A DNA stretch of 64,000 nucleotides from JACCXG01 sp963836735. GTDB lineage: Bacteria > Acidobacteriota > Vicinamibacteria > Vicinamibacterales > 2-12-FULL-66-21. The translations under genes were made by a program, and so were the position numbers. The stretch is taken from assembly GCA_963836735.1 (NCBI GenBank), contig CAWIKP010000030.1, forward strand, positions 62,001-126,000, read 5' to 3'. The notes under the pieces are model-generated. The model saw only the letters and a list, made by a program, of their open reading frames with translations, did not search any database and was not told the origin of the DNA. Below, piece after piece: positions 1 through 9,815 of the stretch. Within the stretch, counting starts at the first letter, position 1. Each line of letters opens with the position of its first letter.

Positions 1-1
1 C

Positions 2-891
2 GGTGCGACCGTGCTGCAGTCGAATATCAACTCGGCGGCGGCCCAGGCTGCCGGAATCAGGCTCCCATATCCCGGTTTCACAGGAAATGTGGCGCAGGCG
101 CTGCGAAAATACCCGCAGTATCAGAACATCGCGTGGCGCGGCGTGCCGGTGGGCGAGAGTAAGTACCATGCCTTAGAAACTGTGCTCGAGCGGAGATTTT
201 CCCGCGGCCTCCAGGCCAGGGTGGCATACACATACTCCAAGTTGCATAACAACGGCTCGGAGAATGCCCAGGGGAGCGACGGGGCGAACGCAGTGGTTCA
301 GAATCCGGCGGACCCGCTCGAGTGGTCCCTCAGTGCGGACGATACGCCGCATGTGTTCCTGGTCGGCTTCACCTGGGAAGTGCCTGGCTCCGAGAGCTGG
401 TCCTCGGGTGTCGCAAAGGCTTTCCTTGCGGGCTGGAACCTCAGTGGCGTGCTCCGATACGAGAGCGGGCGGCCGTTCAACATAATGATGGCCAACGATC
501 TTGGCGGCTTCCTTTTCAATGGCCAGAAACGGCCGAACCGGGTGGCAGGCGTCGACGCCGTGATCGCGAGTGGAGACTTCGATCCCAACACCGATCGGTA
601 CTTCGATCGAGCTGCCTGGTCGGATCCGGGTCCGCTCCAGTTCGGGAACGCTCCCCGGCGTGACACAACGGTGCGCGGATTCCCGAACTACAGCGAGGAT
701 CTGAATATCTTCAAGGCCTTCCTGCTGGGCGATCAGAAAAAGTTGCGGACCGAGGTCTCGATCGGCAATCTCTTCAACCGCGTGTTTTTCTGCGATCCGA
801 ACACGAACTGGAGCCAGCCGCCTTCGGCTCGGTCAACACACAGTGCAACCAGCCGCGCTCGGTGCAGTTTGCGTTGCGGTTCGATTACTAG
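2..891 (+). CDS. TonB-dependent receptor-like outer membrane protein, C-terminal part
   Basis: This is the C-terminal barrel part of a large acidobacterial TonB-dependent receptor-like protein; the window starts inside the gene. Visible signs are alternating aromatic beta-strand patterns, an SGVLRYESGRPFN segment and an NLFNRVFF motif typical of the last strands. The open frame as read runs on to 958, but near 815-825 it leaves the conserved frame. The other frame gives FGSVNTQCNQPRSVQFALRFDY and stops at 889-891. A terminal Phe/Tyr after alternating residues is the usual barrel end, so I take 891 as the true stop and infer a one-base frameshift. Substrate unknown. Confidence 0.75.
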
Positions 892-928
892 CGAGGCTGC
901 GCCTCAGGCCCTGAGGCTCCGCCTCGCT
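890..928 (+). terminator. Hairpin at the receptor stop codon, likely terminator
   Basis: Two arms, AGCGAGGC-NNN-GCCTCAGG and its complement, pair over 16 of 19 positions with almost no loop, beginning on the last base of the stop codon region. No strong U-tract follows, so termination is inferred from position and stem strength only. Confidence 0.5.
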
Positions 929-967
929 AGGTCGCATTGTTTGATAACGCCGCGCTGACGCGCGGAC

Positions 968-1018
968 GGCCTTGACCGAAATTTGACTCAAGATCTCAGA
1001 ATCGAGTCGGTCAAGGCC
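968..1018. repeat. Perfect 12-bp inverted repeat
   Basis: GGCCTTGACCGA (968-979) and TCGGTCAAGGCC (1007-1018) are exact complements around a 27-base AT-richer centre that contains AGATCT. It could be a second terminator or an operator; no gene lies in 892-1112. Confidence 0.5.
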
Positions 1019-1046
1019 TCTAGCGGCTGCCTCCAGTCCACCTGCA

Positions 1047-1077
1047 CAGGAGGTCAGGAGATAGTCCTGACCTCCTG
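1047..1077. repeat. CAGGAG-type intergenic hairpin, copy 1
   Basis: CAGGAGGTCAGGA (1047-1059) and TCCTGACCTCCTG (1065-1077) are perfect 13-bp arms around a 5-base loop. The same motif recurs at 9608-9670, 16791-16853, 20539-20569 and 49496-49554, each between genes. Confidence 0.7.
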
Positions 1078-1112
1078 ATTTCGCGTTTGCGTTCGGGCTC
1101 CTCCTTTCTCCG

Positions 1113-1286
1113 ACCGCAATCCTCGAGGCGTTGCTGCAGCGCTATCCAGATCGCGCCGCATCGTGCGAAGCTTTGGGCGGATTGCTCATGACTGCTCAGT
1201 GGTACGCCGACGCGGAACGTAACCTGCGCAAAACGGTTGGGCTCGCTCTCAAACCGATCAAGGCCAACTACCAGCTCGGCCTTTTA
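1113..1286 (+). pseudogene. Fragment of a TPR protein fused ahead of another TPR gene
   Basis: In frame with the following gene, this stretch encodes about 58 residues that look like one and a half TPR units: ALLQRYPDRAASCEALG, then YADAERNLRKTVGL, then KANYQLGLLLTKA. A TPR would continue with a Gly-Arg turn and the second helix. Here the sequence instead runs into a hydrophobic signal-peptide-like segment. I read this as the tail of a deleted upstream TPR gene joined by recombination or assembly to the start of the next gene. No ATG with a good ribosome site is visible; the longest frame would begin at a TTG at 1131. Confidence 0.45.
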
Positions 1287-4200
1287 CTGACGAAGGCCTT
1301 CGCCCTCGCCCTCATTCTGGTTCTCACGTCGGCAGGGCCTGTGGCGGCGCAGCAGGCAGAAAAGCCTGCCCCGTCCGTGGGTCAGCTCGAAGCGGCGGTC
1401 AAGCGCCGTCCGTCCGATCCCAAACTGCATGTCGCGCTCGGCCTGGCCTATTGGGAGCGGAACGACTACCCGCGTGCACTGATGGCGTTCCAGCGCGCCG
1501 TCAAGGTCGCACCGAGGTCTGCGGAGGCGCACAACTGGCTGGGTGTCGCCCTTTCGGAGAAGTCCGACCTTCCTGGAGCGATTGCCGAACTCCGAAAGGC
1601 AGTCGCCCTCGACCCGAAATACGGGCGGGCCTACACGAATCTGGGATCCGTGCTGGCCAAGAGCGGTGACTTTACGGAGGCCGTCGCGGTGTTTCAGAAG
1701 GCGCTGACGCTGGAGCCGAACAGCCTGGCTGCACACTTGAACCTGGGGATGGCTCTGAGGGACAAAGGCGATCTGGACGCCGCGCTGGAGCATCTGAGAC
1801 CCGTGGCTGCCGCCGACCCGACCAACGCCAGCATTCAGTACGAGCTGGGACAGACGCTGCGCCAACGCGGTGATCTTACGGATGCTGTTGGGGCGTTCGA
1901 GAAGGCGCTCGAGATCGAGCCGGAACTGCGCGAAGCGTACTACGCGCTGGGGATGGCGTTGAAGCAGCAGAGCGCGTCTTTGCGGAAGCCGTCATCTTCG
2001 GCGAACAGCCTTGCGGACGATCTCTATAAGCGCGGGCGAGATTCCGCCGCGCGTGGTGAACTGAACGCCGCCCGCGAAGCACTCGCCGAGGCGCTTCGCC
2101 TCGACGACAATCATGCGGGGGCCCACAACCTGCTCGGCTTCATTCTGGGCCAGCAGGGAGATCTGCCTGCCGCGCTCGCGCACCTGGAGCGCGCGGTCGC
2201 CCTCCAGCGTGAATCCGCGGAGGCTCACTACAACCTTGGCGTTGCGCTGTGGTACAGCGGCTCGAAGGAGAGGGCCGTGTCCGAACTGCAGGAAAGCGTC
2301 CGACTCGATCCTGCGGCCGGAGCCAGTGATGCCTTTCTCGGAACGGCCCTGCGCGAGAAGGGGGAGTTTGCCGCGGCGCGAGCCAGCCTGCAACGCGCAA
2401 TCGCGCTCTTGCCACCGACGGCCGCCGTCTATGTCGACCTCGGGATCACCTACCTTCGCGCGGGTGAGCCCGACAAGGCGCTGGGACAACTCGAAGCCGG
2501 GCTGAACCTCCCGTCGCCGTCGGTTCCCAGGCCCGACTGGGACAGCGCCATCGCCGGCCTTCGCCAGGCGCTCGCCGCGAAACCCGTTCGTACCTGACAG
2601 CGCCCCCGACGCTCGTATTCCGGAACAGTGGGCTGGAGAGGCGCACAACGTGCTGGGCCGCCTGCTCGGCCGCAGCGGCGCCGATAGCAGCCAGGTCGCA
2701 GCGGAGTTCCGCGAAGCCATTCGGCTGCGGCCGGACTTCGCAGAGGCCCACAATCAGCTCGGTCTCGTGTTGATTCAGTCAGGCGACGATGACGGAGGCA
2801 TCGCGGCGCTGCGTGAGGCTGTACGCATCAGCCCGGACTACGCTGATGCGCACGATAACCTGGGCGCGGCCCTGACTCCCACGAACGTCAAGGAAGCGAT
2901 TGGTGAGCTCGAGAAGGCGGTTGCGCTGGCACCGACCTCTGCAAAGGCGCAGTTCAACCTGGCGGTAGCGTATGGCGCGAGCTCCAGTCTGGGGCCCGCG
3001 AAAGAGGTCGAGCAGCTGCGAAAAGTCATCGCGCTCGCCCCGACGTTCGCGCGGGCCCATCTGGCTCTTGGTAAAGCGCTGCTGCAGGACGGGAAAGTGA
3101 CTGACGCGGTCACGGCACTGGAGGAGGCTGCGCGGCTGGAGCCACAGAGCGGGGAGAGTCACTACCAGCTGGGTCTGGCTCTGGCGCGCGCGGGACGCGC
3201 CGATGAAGCCGCAGCTCAACTCAAGAAGGGCCGCGATCTTGTCGCCGCCGCCGATCGCAACGCAGAACGCGAACCTGGACATCGCCGAAGGCCGCGCCGC
3301 ACTCGAGAAAGGCGACCTGGAGCAGGCGGCCGCCAGGTTCCGTCATGCGATCCAGCTGCGCCCCGACTCGTCCGACGCGCAGCGGTACCTCGCGGTGGTC
3401 CAGGAAAAGCAAGGGAACGCCGGAAAGGACGACCCCGCACGCGTGGCGGAGCTCGAAGGCTATATTCGACACGGCAAGTTCAAGGAAGTCGAGTCCCTCC
3501 TCGGCGAGTACGTGAAAGAGCGTCCGAAGTCGTCGTGGGGCTGGTACGCGCTCGGCTACAGTCTCTTTGCCCAGCAGAAGATTGGCGACTCGATCAACGC
3601 GCTGGCGAAGTCTCTCGAGCTCGATATCCGAAACGCCGAGGCTCACAAGACGCTCGGCCGCAATCTGATGATCATCGGGAGATTCGACGCCGCACAGGTC
3701 GAGTTCGAGCAGGGCCTCCGCTACAAGCCGGACTCCGCTGAGATCCACTACAACCTCGGCAAGCTCTTCTCGATCCAGGACAACTGGGAGCCTGCGAAAC
3801 AGCAGTTCGAAGCGGCGTTGCGCATCGATCCCTCGTACCTCGAAGCGCTGGATGCACTCGGGTTCGCGCTCGAGGCCCTCGGCGACGACCCCGGCGCGCT
3901 GGCCGCCTACCGGAAGGCGATCGCGCTGAACGACGAGCGCAAGGGCACGTTCGCCTCCCCTCTCGTCAACATGAGCGCCTACTACAACCGCACGGACGAT
4001 CCGGCAAAGGCGCTGGAGTACGCCGACCAGGCGCTCGCGCTCGATCCCCGATCGGATCGCGCCTGGTTCCAGAAAGGCCGCGCCTCCGAGCGTCACGGGA
4101 AACTGGACGACGCGGTCACGGCGCTCGAGCGGGCGATCTCGACCAACCCGCGCGCGTCGTCCTATTACTACGTTCTCGCCGGCGTCTACCGGCGGATGGG

Positions 4201-4306
4201 CCGGACGGACGACAGCCAGAAGGCGCTGGAGACCTTCAAACGTCTCGAGCGCGAGGCCAGCGAGCTCGAGGCGCAGCGGCGCAGCGGGAAAGACAAGGGT
4301 GAATAG
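1287..4306 (+). CDS. Secreted multi-TPR repeat protein (frameshifted)
   Basis: A protein of about 1,000 residues made almost wholly of 34-residue TPR units (patterns such as AHNWLGVAL, AYTNLGSVL, AHLNLGMAL, IHYNLGKLF), after a signal peptide FALALILVLTSAGPVAA ending before QQ. TPR arrays are protein-binding scaffolds; the signal peptide puts this one in the periplasm. Three frames are stitched together: the first to about 2585, the second to about 3260, the third to 4306, with TPR periodicity carrying across both joins. The start is unsure: the signal peptide is preceded only by a CTG at 1287, or translation starts at TTG 1131 and the segment acts as a membrane anchor. The stop overlaps the start of the next CRTAC1 gene, which suggests co-translation. 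Confidence 0.75.
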
Positions 4307-6135
4307 CGCGGGACCTTCACGCCGGCGATTCCTGACGATCGCCACCAGCTGCCTCGGCAGCATCCGCGGGCGGGCCTGCCATCGCGGCCCTCTCGCCCAG
4401 TCCTACACGTCACTTGCTCGGCGACCGCGGCCACCACCGCGCGCCACCGCGCCCGTGATCTTCACGGACATCACGGCGAAGGCCGGCCTCTCGGGAGCCG
4501 TGAACGTATCGGGCAGCGTCGAGAACAAGCGGTTCCTGCTCGAAGAGATGGGCGGCGGCGCCGCTTTCTTCGACTACGACAACGACGGCTGGATCGACAT
4601 CTTCCTGGTGAACGGCACGAGCTTCGATCCGGAGGTTCAGAAGCGCCGGCCGACCAGCTATCTCTTTCACAACAACCGCGACGGCACGTTCACCGATGTC
4701 ACGAAGAAGGCGGGGCTGACCCACTCCGGGTGGGGCCAGGGGTGCTGCGTCGGCGACTACGACAACGACGGCTTCGACGACTTGTTCGTGTCGTGCTGGG
4801 GCCGGAACGTGCTCTACCACAACAACGGCGACGGGACGTTCACCGACGTCTCGGAGAAGGCCGGCGTCGCCGGGACCGGCACCCGCTGGGGCGCCGGCTG
4901 TTGTTTCCTCGACTACGATCGCGACGGCCGCCTCGATCTGTTCGTCGCAAACTACGTGAACTTCGATCCGGCAAAGGCGCCGCTTCCCGGCGATCACGCC
5001 TACTGCCGCTACAACGAGATTCCGGTGCCGTGCGGTCCCGTTGGCTTCGCCGGCGGCACGAACATCCTCTATCGCAACCGCGGAGACGGGACCTTCGAGG
5101 ACGTCTCGGAGCCGTCGGGGATTGCCCGGCCTCGCGGGCCGTCTTCCATGGTGTTCGTCACGCAGCGACTGGCGGCCGGTCGGGCTCGTACGGGATGGGA
5201 GCGGCGTCGGCGGACTTCGACAACGACGGCTGGCCGGACATCTACGTCGCCTCCGACACCGCGCCGAGCCTGCTCTATCGCAACAACCACGACGGCACGT
5301 TCCGCGAGGTCGCGGTCCCGGCAGGAACCGCATTCGACGAGCACGGCGTCGCCCTCGCCGGAATGGGCGTCGGTGTCGGCGACTACGACGCCGACGGCTG
5401 GCTCGACATCGTCCGGACGAACTTCTCCGAGCAGGTCACCATCCTCTACCGGAACTACGGCGGCGCGTTCGAAGACGCGAGCATCAAGGCCGGCCTCGGC
5501 GTCAACCGGAAGTACGTCGGCTTCGGCGTCGACTTCTTCGACTTCGACAACGACGGCTGGAGCGACATCTTCATCGCCAACGGCCACGTCTATTCGCAGA
5601 TTGCCGGCAGGAAGCTTCACCTGTCGTACCGGCAGCCGCGGCTGCTCTATCGCAATCTTGGCAACGGGCGTTTCCGCGATGTGTCCGCGGAGGCAGGCCC
5701 GGCGATCACCGCCGAGAATCTCGGCCGCGGATGTGCCTTCGGCGACTTCGACAACGATGGCGACGTCGACGTCCTCATCAACAATCTCGACGGTCCGCCC
5801 ACTCTGCTCCGCAACGACGGCGGCAACAGGAACAACTCGCTCCTCATCAAGTGCGTCGGCACGAAATCGAACCGGTCGGGGATCGGCACCCGGGTGAAGG
5901 TGACGGCCGGAGGCGCACCGCCAGACCGACGAAGTGACCAGCGGATCGAGCTACTACTCGCAGAACGACTTCCGGCTGCACTTCGGACTCGGCGATCGGA
6001 CGACAGCGGATATCATCGAGCTCAGGTGGCCTTCGGGCGTGAAGGAGACGCTGCAGAACGTACGCCGCCAACCATCTCCACGTCTGCCACGAATCGAAGG
6101 GAATCGTCAGCAGCCGGAGGCTCCGGGAGCCATGA
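4299..6135 (+). CDS. CRTAC1-family FG-GAP propeller with ASPIC/UnbV domain, paralogue 1
   Basis: A secreted beta-propeller protein. A GTG start at 4299 overlaps the TPR stop by 8 bases and gives a twin-arginine-like signal (SRRRFLTIA). Five or more FG-GAP/VCBS blades follow, each with a calcium-binding FDYDNDGWID-type loop. The ASPIC/UnbV tail (SSYYSQNDFRLHFGLG, then IELRWPSG) comes last. The frame breaks near 5175, 5920 and 6062; joining them restores continuous similarity to the two paralogues downstream and ends at TGA 6133-6135. Cysteines flank IPVPCGPVG, and paralogue 3 shares this site. The function of bacterial CRTAC1-like proteins is not settled; surface binding or adhesion is usual speculation. 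It is the first of three in an apparent operon. Confidence 0.8.
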
Positions 6136-7850
6136 GCCGGCATGAGCCGGCGCGGCTCTCCGCGATAGCGCTGATGCTCTCCGATTCTTTCCGGGGTGTA
6201 CCTCGGCTCCGCTCCAGCGGTTCAGTTCGCCGACGCGACGCAGGCGGCCGGGATCGGGTTCGAGCATCGGAACTCCGCTACCGCCAGCAAGTTCCTTCTC
6301 GAGACCATGGGGGGCGGCGTGGCGCTGCTCGACTACGACAACGACGGCCGGCTCGACGTGTTCTTCACCAACGGCGCGAAGCTGGAAGAATCGATGGACG
6401 GCAGGCTCCCCGACAAATCCGACCCGGGCTTCTGGAATCGGCTCTACCGGCAGACGAGTGCCGGTACGTTCGAGGATGTCACGGCCAGGGCCGGCATCAG
6501 CGGCGCTGCGCAGAACCAGTACGGCATGGGCACGGCCGCCGGCGATTACGACAACGACGGCTTCGAGGACATCTACGTGACCAACTACGGCCGCAACACG
6601 CTCTACCGGAACCTGGGCAACGGGACGTTCACCGACGTCACCGAGCGGGCCGGCGTCGCGGCGGGCGGATGGAGCGCCAGCGCCGGGTTCTTCGACTACG
6701 ACAACGACGGCAGGCTCGACCTGTTCGTGACCCGTTACGTCGACTGGGGTTTTGAGAAGAATCGTTATTGCGGTGAGAAGAAACCTGGATATCGCGCCTA
6801 CTGTCACCCCGACAATTTCGGTCCGGTGAGCAACATCCTCTTTCACAACGACGGCGAGGGCCGGTTCACCGACGTCTCCGTGAAATCCGGCATCGCAGCC
6901 GTGCCGGGCAAGGGCCTTGGAGTGGCCTTCGCCGATTACGACGCCGACGGCTTCACGGACGTGTACGTGGCCAACGACTCAGTCCAGTCATTTCTCTTCC
7001 ACAACAACGGCAACGGCACGTTCGAGGAGGTCGGACTGGTCGCGGGGGTCGGCTTCACTGAAGAGGGCAAGGCCTTCGCCGGCATGGGGGTGGATTTCAG
7101 CGACTACGACAACGACGGCCGGCCCGACGTGTTCGTGACGAACCTGTCCAACGAACGCTACCGGCTCTTCCGCCACAACGGCGACGGCAGCTTCCGCGAC
7201 GTCACCAACACTGCCGGCGTCGGAGGCGTCACTCTTCCCTATTCGGGGTGGAGCACCCGGTTCCTCGACTTCGACAACGACGGCTGGAAGGATATCTTCG
7301 TCGCCCAGGGGCACGTGATGGACACCATCGAGAAGACGGCATCCAACCTGAGATACCTGCAGCCGCCGCTCCTCCTTGCGGAACGAGTCCGGGACGGTTC
7401 GTGAGGGTCGACGCCGGCGCTCCCTTTCGCGGGGAATGGGCGGGGCGCGGCGCCGCGTCCGGCGACATCGACAACGATGGCGATGTCGATCTGGTCGTCA
7501 GCAACGTCGGGCAGAAGGCGATGCTGCTTCGCAACGACGGCGGCAACGACAGGGGCTGGCTGGAGATTCGAGCGATCGGCACGAAATCGAACCGCGACGG
7601 GATCGGTGCGCGGGTCAAGGTCGTGTCCGCGTCGGGCGTGACGCAGCACTTCACGATCACGACCGCAGCAGGGTATCTGTCCGCCAGCGACAAGCGGCTG
7701 CTCGTCGGCCTGAACAGCGACGCCACCGCGAAGCTCGTCGAGATTCGATGGCCGTCCGGCACGGTCCAGACGTTCGAAAACGTCAAGGCACGAACGGTGC
7801 TGGTCGCCACCGAATCGTCATCGGCTGGAGCCTCCGGGACTCGCCGATGA
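6132..7850 (+). CDS. CRTAC1-family FG-GAP propeller with ASPIC/UnbV domain, paralogue 2
   Basis: Starts at an ATG that overlaps the previous stop (ATGA at 6132-6135). The first about 20 residues (ALMLSDSF) look like part of a signal peptide, and the frame breaks near 6192 before GSAPAVQFADATQAAGI. FG-GAP blades follow (LDYDNDGRLDVFF, GDYDNDGFEDIYV, FDYDNDGRLDLFV, ADYDADGFTDVYV, SDYDNDGRPDVFV). An extra T near 7377 and an extra A near 7394 break the frame in the stretch PPLLLRNESGRFVRV. The ASPIC/UnbV end (GYLSASDKRLLVGL, VEIRWPSG) is intact. It lacks the paired cysteines of paralogues 1 and 3 in the IPV-CGP segment, having YCGEKK and YCHPDN instead. Presumed secreted, role unknown. Confidence 0.8.
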
Positions 7851-9654
7851 TCACCCGCCGCACCCTGCTGGCCCTTCTGGCCTGCTCCGCCTCGCCGGCA
7901 TTCGGGCAGGGCATCTCTACGCGAAGCGTCAAGCCGCAGCCCCGCGGCAAGCCGTCCGGGCGGCCGTTCAACGCCCGGTTCACCGACGTCGCGAAGCAGG
8001 CGGGCCTGACCTCGCCCGTCGTCTACGGTGGCATTGACACGCAAGGGCTACATCGTCGAGGTGGTCGGCTGCGGCGCCGCGTTCATCGACTACGACAACG
8101 ACGGCTGGCAGGATCTGTTCATCCTCAACGGGACCCGTCTCGAGGGCGCCCCGCCGGGACGACGAACCGGCTGTACAAGAACAACCGTGACGGCACGTTC
8201 ACCGATGTCACCGACAAGGCCGGTCTCACGCGGACCGGTTGGGCCTCGGCGGTCACCGTCGGCGATTTCGACAACGACGGCTTCGACGATCTGTTCATCA
8301 CCTGCTACGGCCACAACGCGCTGTATCGCAACAACGGCAACGGCACGTTCACCGACGTCACCGAGAAAGCTGGCCTCCGCCAGGCCGACGTGCGCTACGG
8401 CTCGGGGTGTACCTGGGTCGACTACGACCGGGACGGACGCCTGGATCTCTTCGTTGCGACCTACCTGAACACGACGCTCGAGAAGCTGCCCAAGCCCGGA
8501 CAGAATGCCGACTGCCGCTGGAAGGGCATCCCGGTGAACTGCGGTCCGCGCGGTCTCCCACACGGGTTCGTGAGGCTCTATCACAACAACGGCGACGGAA
8601 CGTTCACTGACGTCAGCCGGGAAACCGGCGTCGCGAAGGCGTCGGGGTCCTATCCGATGACCTGCGTCGCGGCCGACTACGACAACGACGGCTGGCCCGA
8701 CATCTACGTCGCCTGCGACTCCACGCCCAGCTGGCTGTTCCGCAATCAGCGTGACGGGACCTTTCGCGAGGAGGCGCTCGAACGCGGCATCGCCCTCAGT
8801 GAGGACGGAATGGAACAGGCCGGAATGGGGATCGCCGTCGGCGACTACGATCTCGACGGCAATCTCGACATCTTCAAGACCCACTTCTCCGACGACACGA
8901 ACGTGCTCTATCGCAACGACGGCAAGGGGAACTTCGACGACGTGACGATTCGGGCGGGCATCGGTGTGGAGACACGCTTCGTGGGCTGGGGAACCGGGAT
9001 GATCGATCTGGACAACGACGGGCACCCGGATCTCTTCATGGTCACCGGGAGCGTGTATCCGGAAGTCGAGCGTCAACTGCCCGCCTATCCGTTCAAGACG
9101 CCGCGCCTGGTCTTCCGCAACCTCGGCGAAGGGCGCTTCGAGGAGCTGATCGAGGAAGCCGGCGCCGCCGTCGCCTCAACGCATGCCAGCCGCGGGTGCG
9201 CCTTCGGGGATTTCGACAACGACGGTGATGTCGACGTCGTGGTCGTCAACCTGAATGAGCCGCCGTCGCTGCTGCGGAACGACGTGTCCGGCCAGGGCCA
9301 CTGGGTCAAGGTCCTGCTGGAAGGCGTGAAGTCGAACCGGAGCGCGATTGGCGCCCGCGTGGTCGCGCAGTATGGCGGCCGCACTCACGCGCAGGAAGTG
9401 ACCGCGCAGTCGAGTTTCTATTCCGCGAACGATCGCCGGCTCCATTTCGGACTCGGCAGCGCAGCCACCGCCGACCTGACGGTGCGGTGGCCAAACGGCA
9501 CGATCGAGAAGATTGGCGCGGTCCCGCCGATCAACTGGTGGTGATTCGCGAGGGCGCGGGAATCGTGCGGAGGGAGCAATTCGGCGCGGCAAGGCAAAAG
9601 GCTTCAACAGGAGGGCCAGGAGATCAGAGATCGCCCAAGAATGACTTCTCCTGA
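7847..9654 (+). CDS. CRTAC1-family FG-GAP propeller with ASPIC/UnbV domain, paralogue 3
   Basis: ATG at 7847 overlaps the previous stop by 4 bases and opens a signal peptide with an Arg pair (ITRRTLLALLACSASPAFG). Two compensating frame breaks near 8030 and 8155 surround the segment EVVGCGAAFIDYDNDGW. After them the frame is clean through many FG-GAP blades and the ASPIC/UnbV tail (SSFYSANDRRLHFGLG, VRWPNG). The literal stop is 9542-9544. A one-base shift near 9525 instead yields DQLVVIREGAGIV, the usual end of the family, running to a TGA at 9652-9654. The extended end would overlap the hairpin at 9608-9670. As for its neighbours, the role is not established; three paralogues in a row suggest distinct ligands. 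Confidence 0.8.
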
Positions 9655-9670
9655 TCTCCTGCCCCTCCTG
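9608..9670. terminator. CAGGAG-type intergenic hairpin, copy 2
   Basis: Arms of 20 bases, CAGGAGGGCCAGGAGATCAG at 9608-9627 and its complement at 9651-9670 with one mismatch, separated by 23 bases. It closes the CRTAC1 operon, so a terminator role is likely. It belongs to the same family as the copy at 49496-49554. Confidence 0.65.
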
Positions 9671-9690
9671 TAAGGCTCTTGGCGTCAGTC

Positions 9691-9713
9691 TGGCTTCCGG
9701 CTTTCGCCGGAAG
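9691..9713. repeat. Half copy of the CTTCCGGC/GCCGGAAG hairpin family
   Basis: TGGCTTCCGGCTTTCGCCGGAAG forms an 8-bp stem. It matches the right-hand end of the elements at 52421-52486 and 58224-58317. Confidence 0.55.
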
Positions 9714-9735
9714 TCGGGGGATAAGATCAGGGCGC

Positions 9736-9804
9736 ATGTCCGTCGGGATCGAGGACATTGCCCGCGCGCTGGGTATTTCCACCGGCACGGTCACCGCGCC
9801 GTAG
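9736..9804 (+). pseudogene. Stub of a LacI-family regulator (helix-turn-helix start only)
   Basis: A 22-codon frame, MSVGIEDIARALGISTGTVT then AP and stop, carries the start of a LacI-type helix-turn-helix (IEDIARALGISTGTV), which in the family continues with Ser-Arg-Ala-Leu. It ends at TAG 9802-9804, only 11 bases before the GH43 start. Nothing of the ligand-binding domain remains. I take it as a deleted local regulator of the glycosidase gene; a real leader peptide is less likely. Confidence 0.5.
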
Positions 9805-9815
9805 GGAGGGCCGTC

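Noticed and set aside
3221..4363. A 380-codon minus-strand open frame over the TPR and CRTAC1 genes
   Set aside because: It is antisense to clear TPR repeats and shows only complementary periodicity; no signal peptide or domain.
4299..9654. Programmed ribosomal frameshifting as an explanation of the breaks in CRTAC1 genes
   Set aside because: Breaks occur at different sites in each paralogue, without a shared slippery heptamer or downstream stem, and go in both directions.
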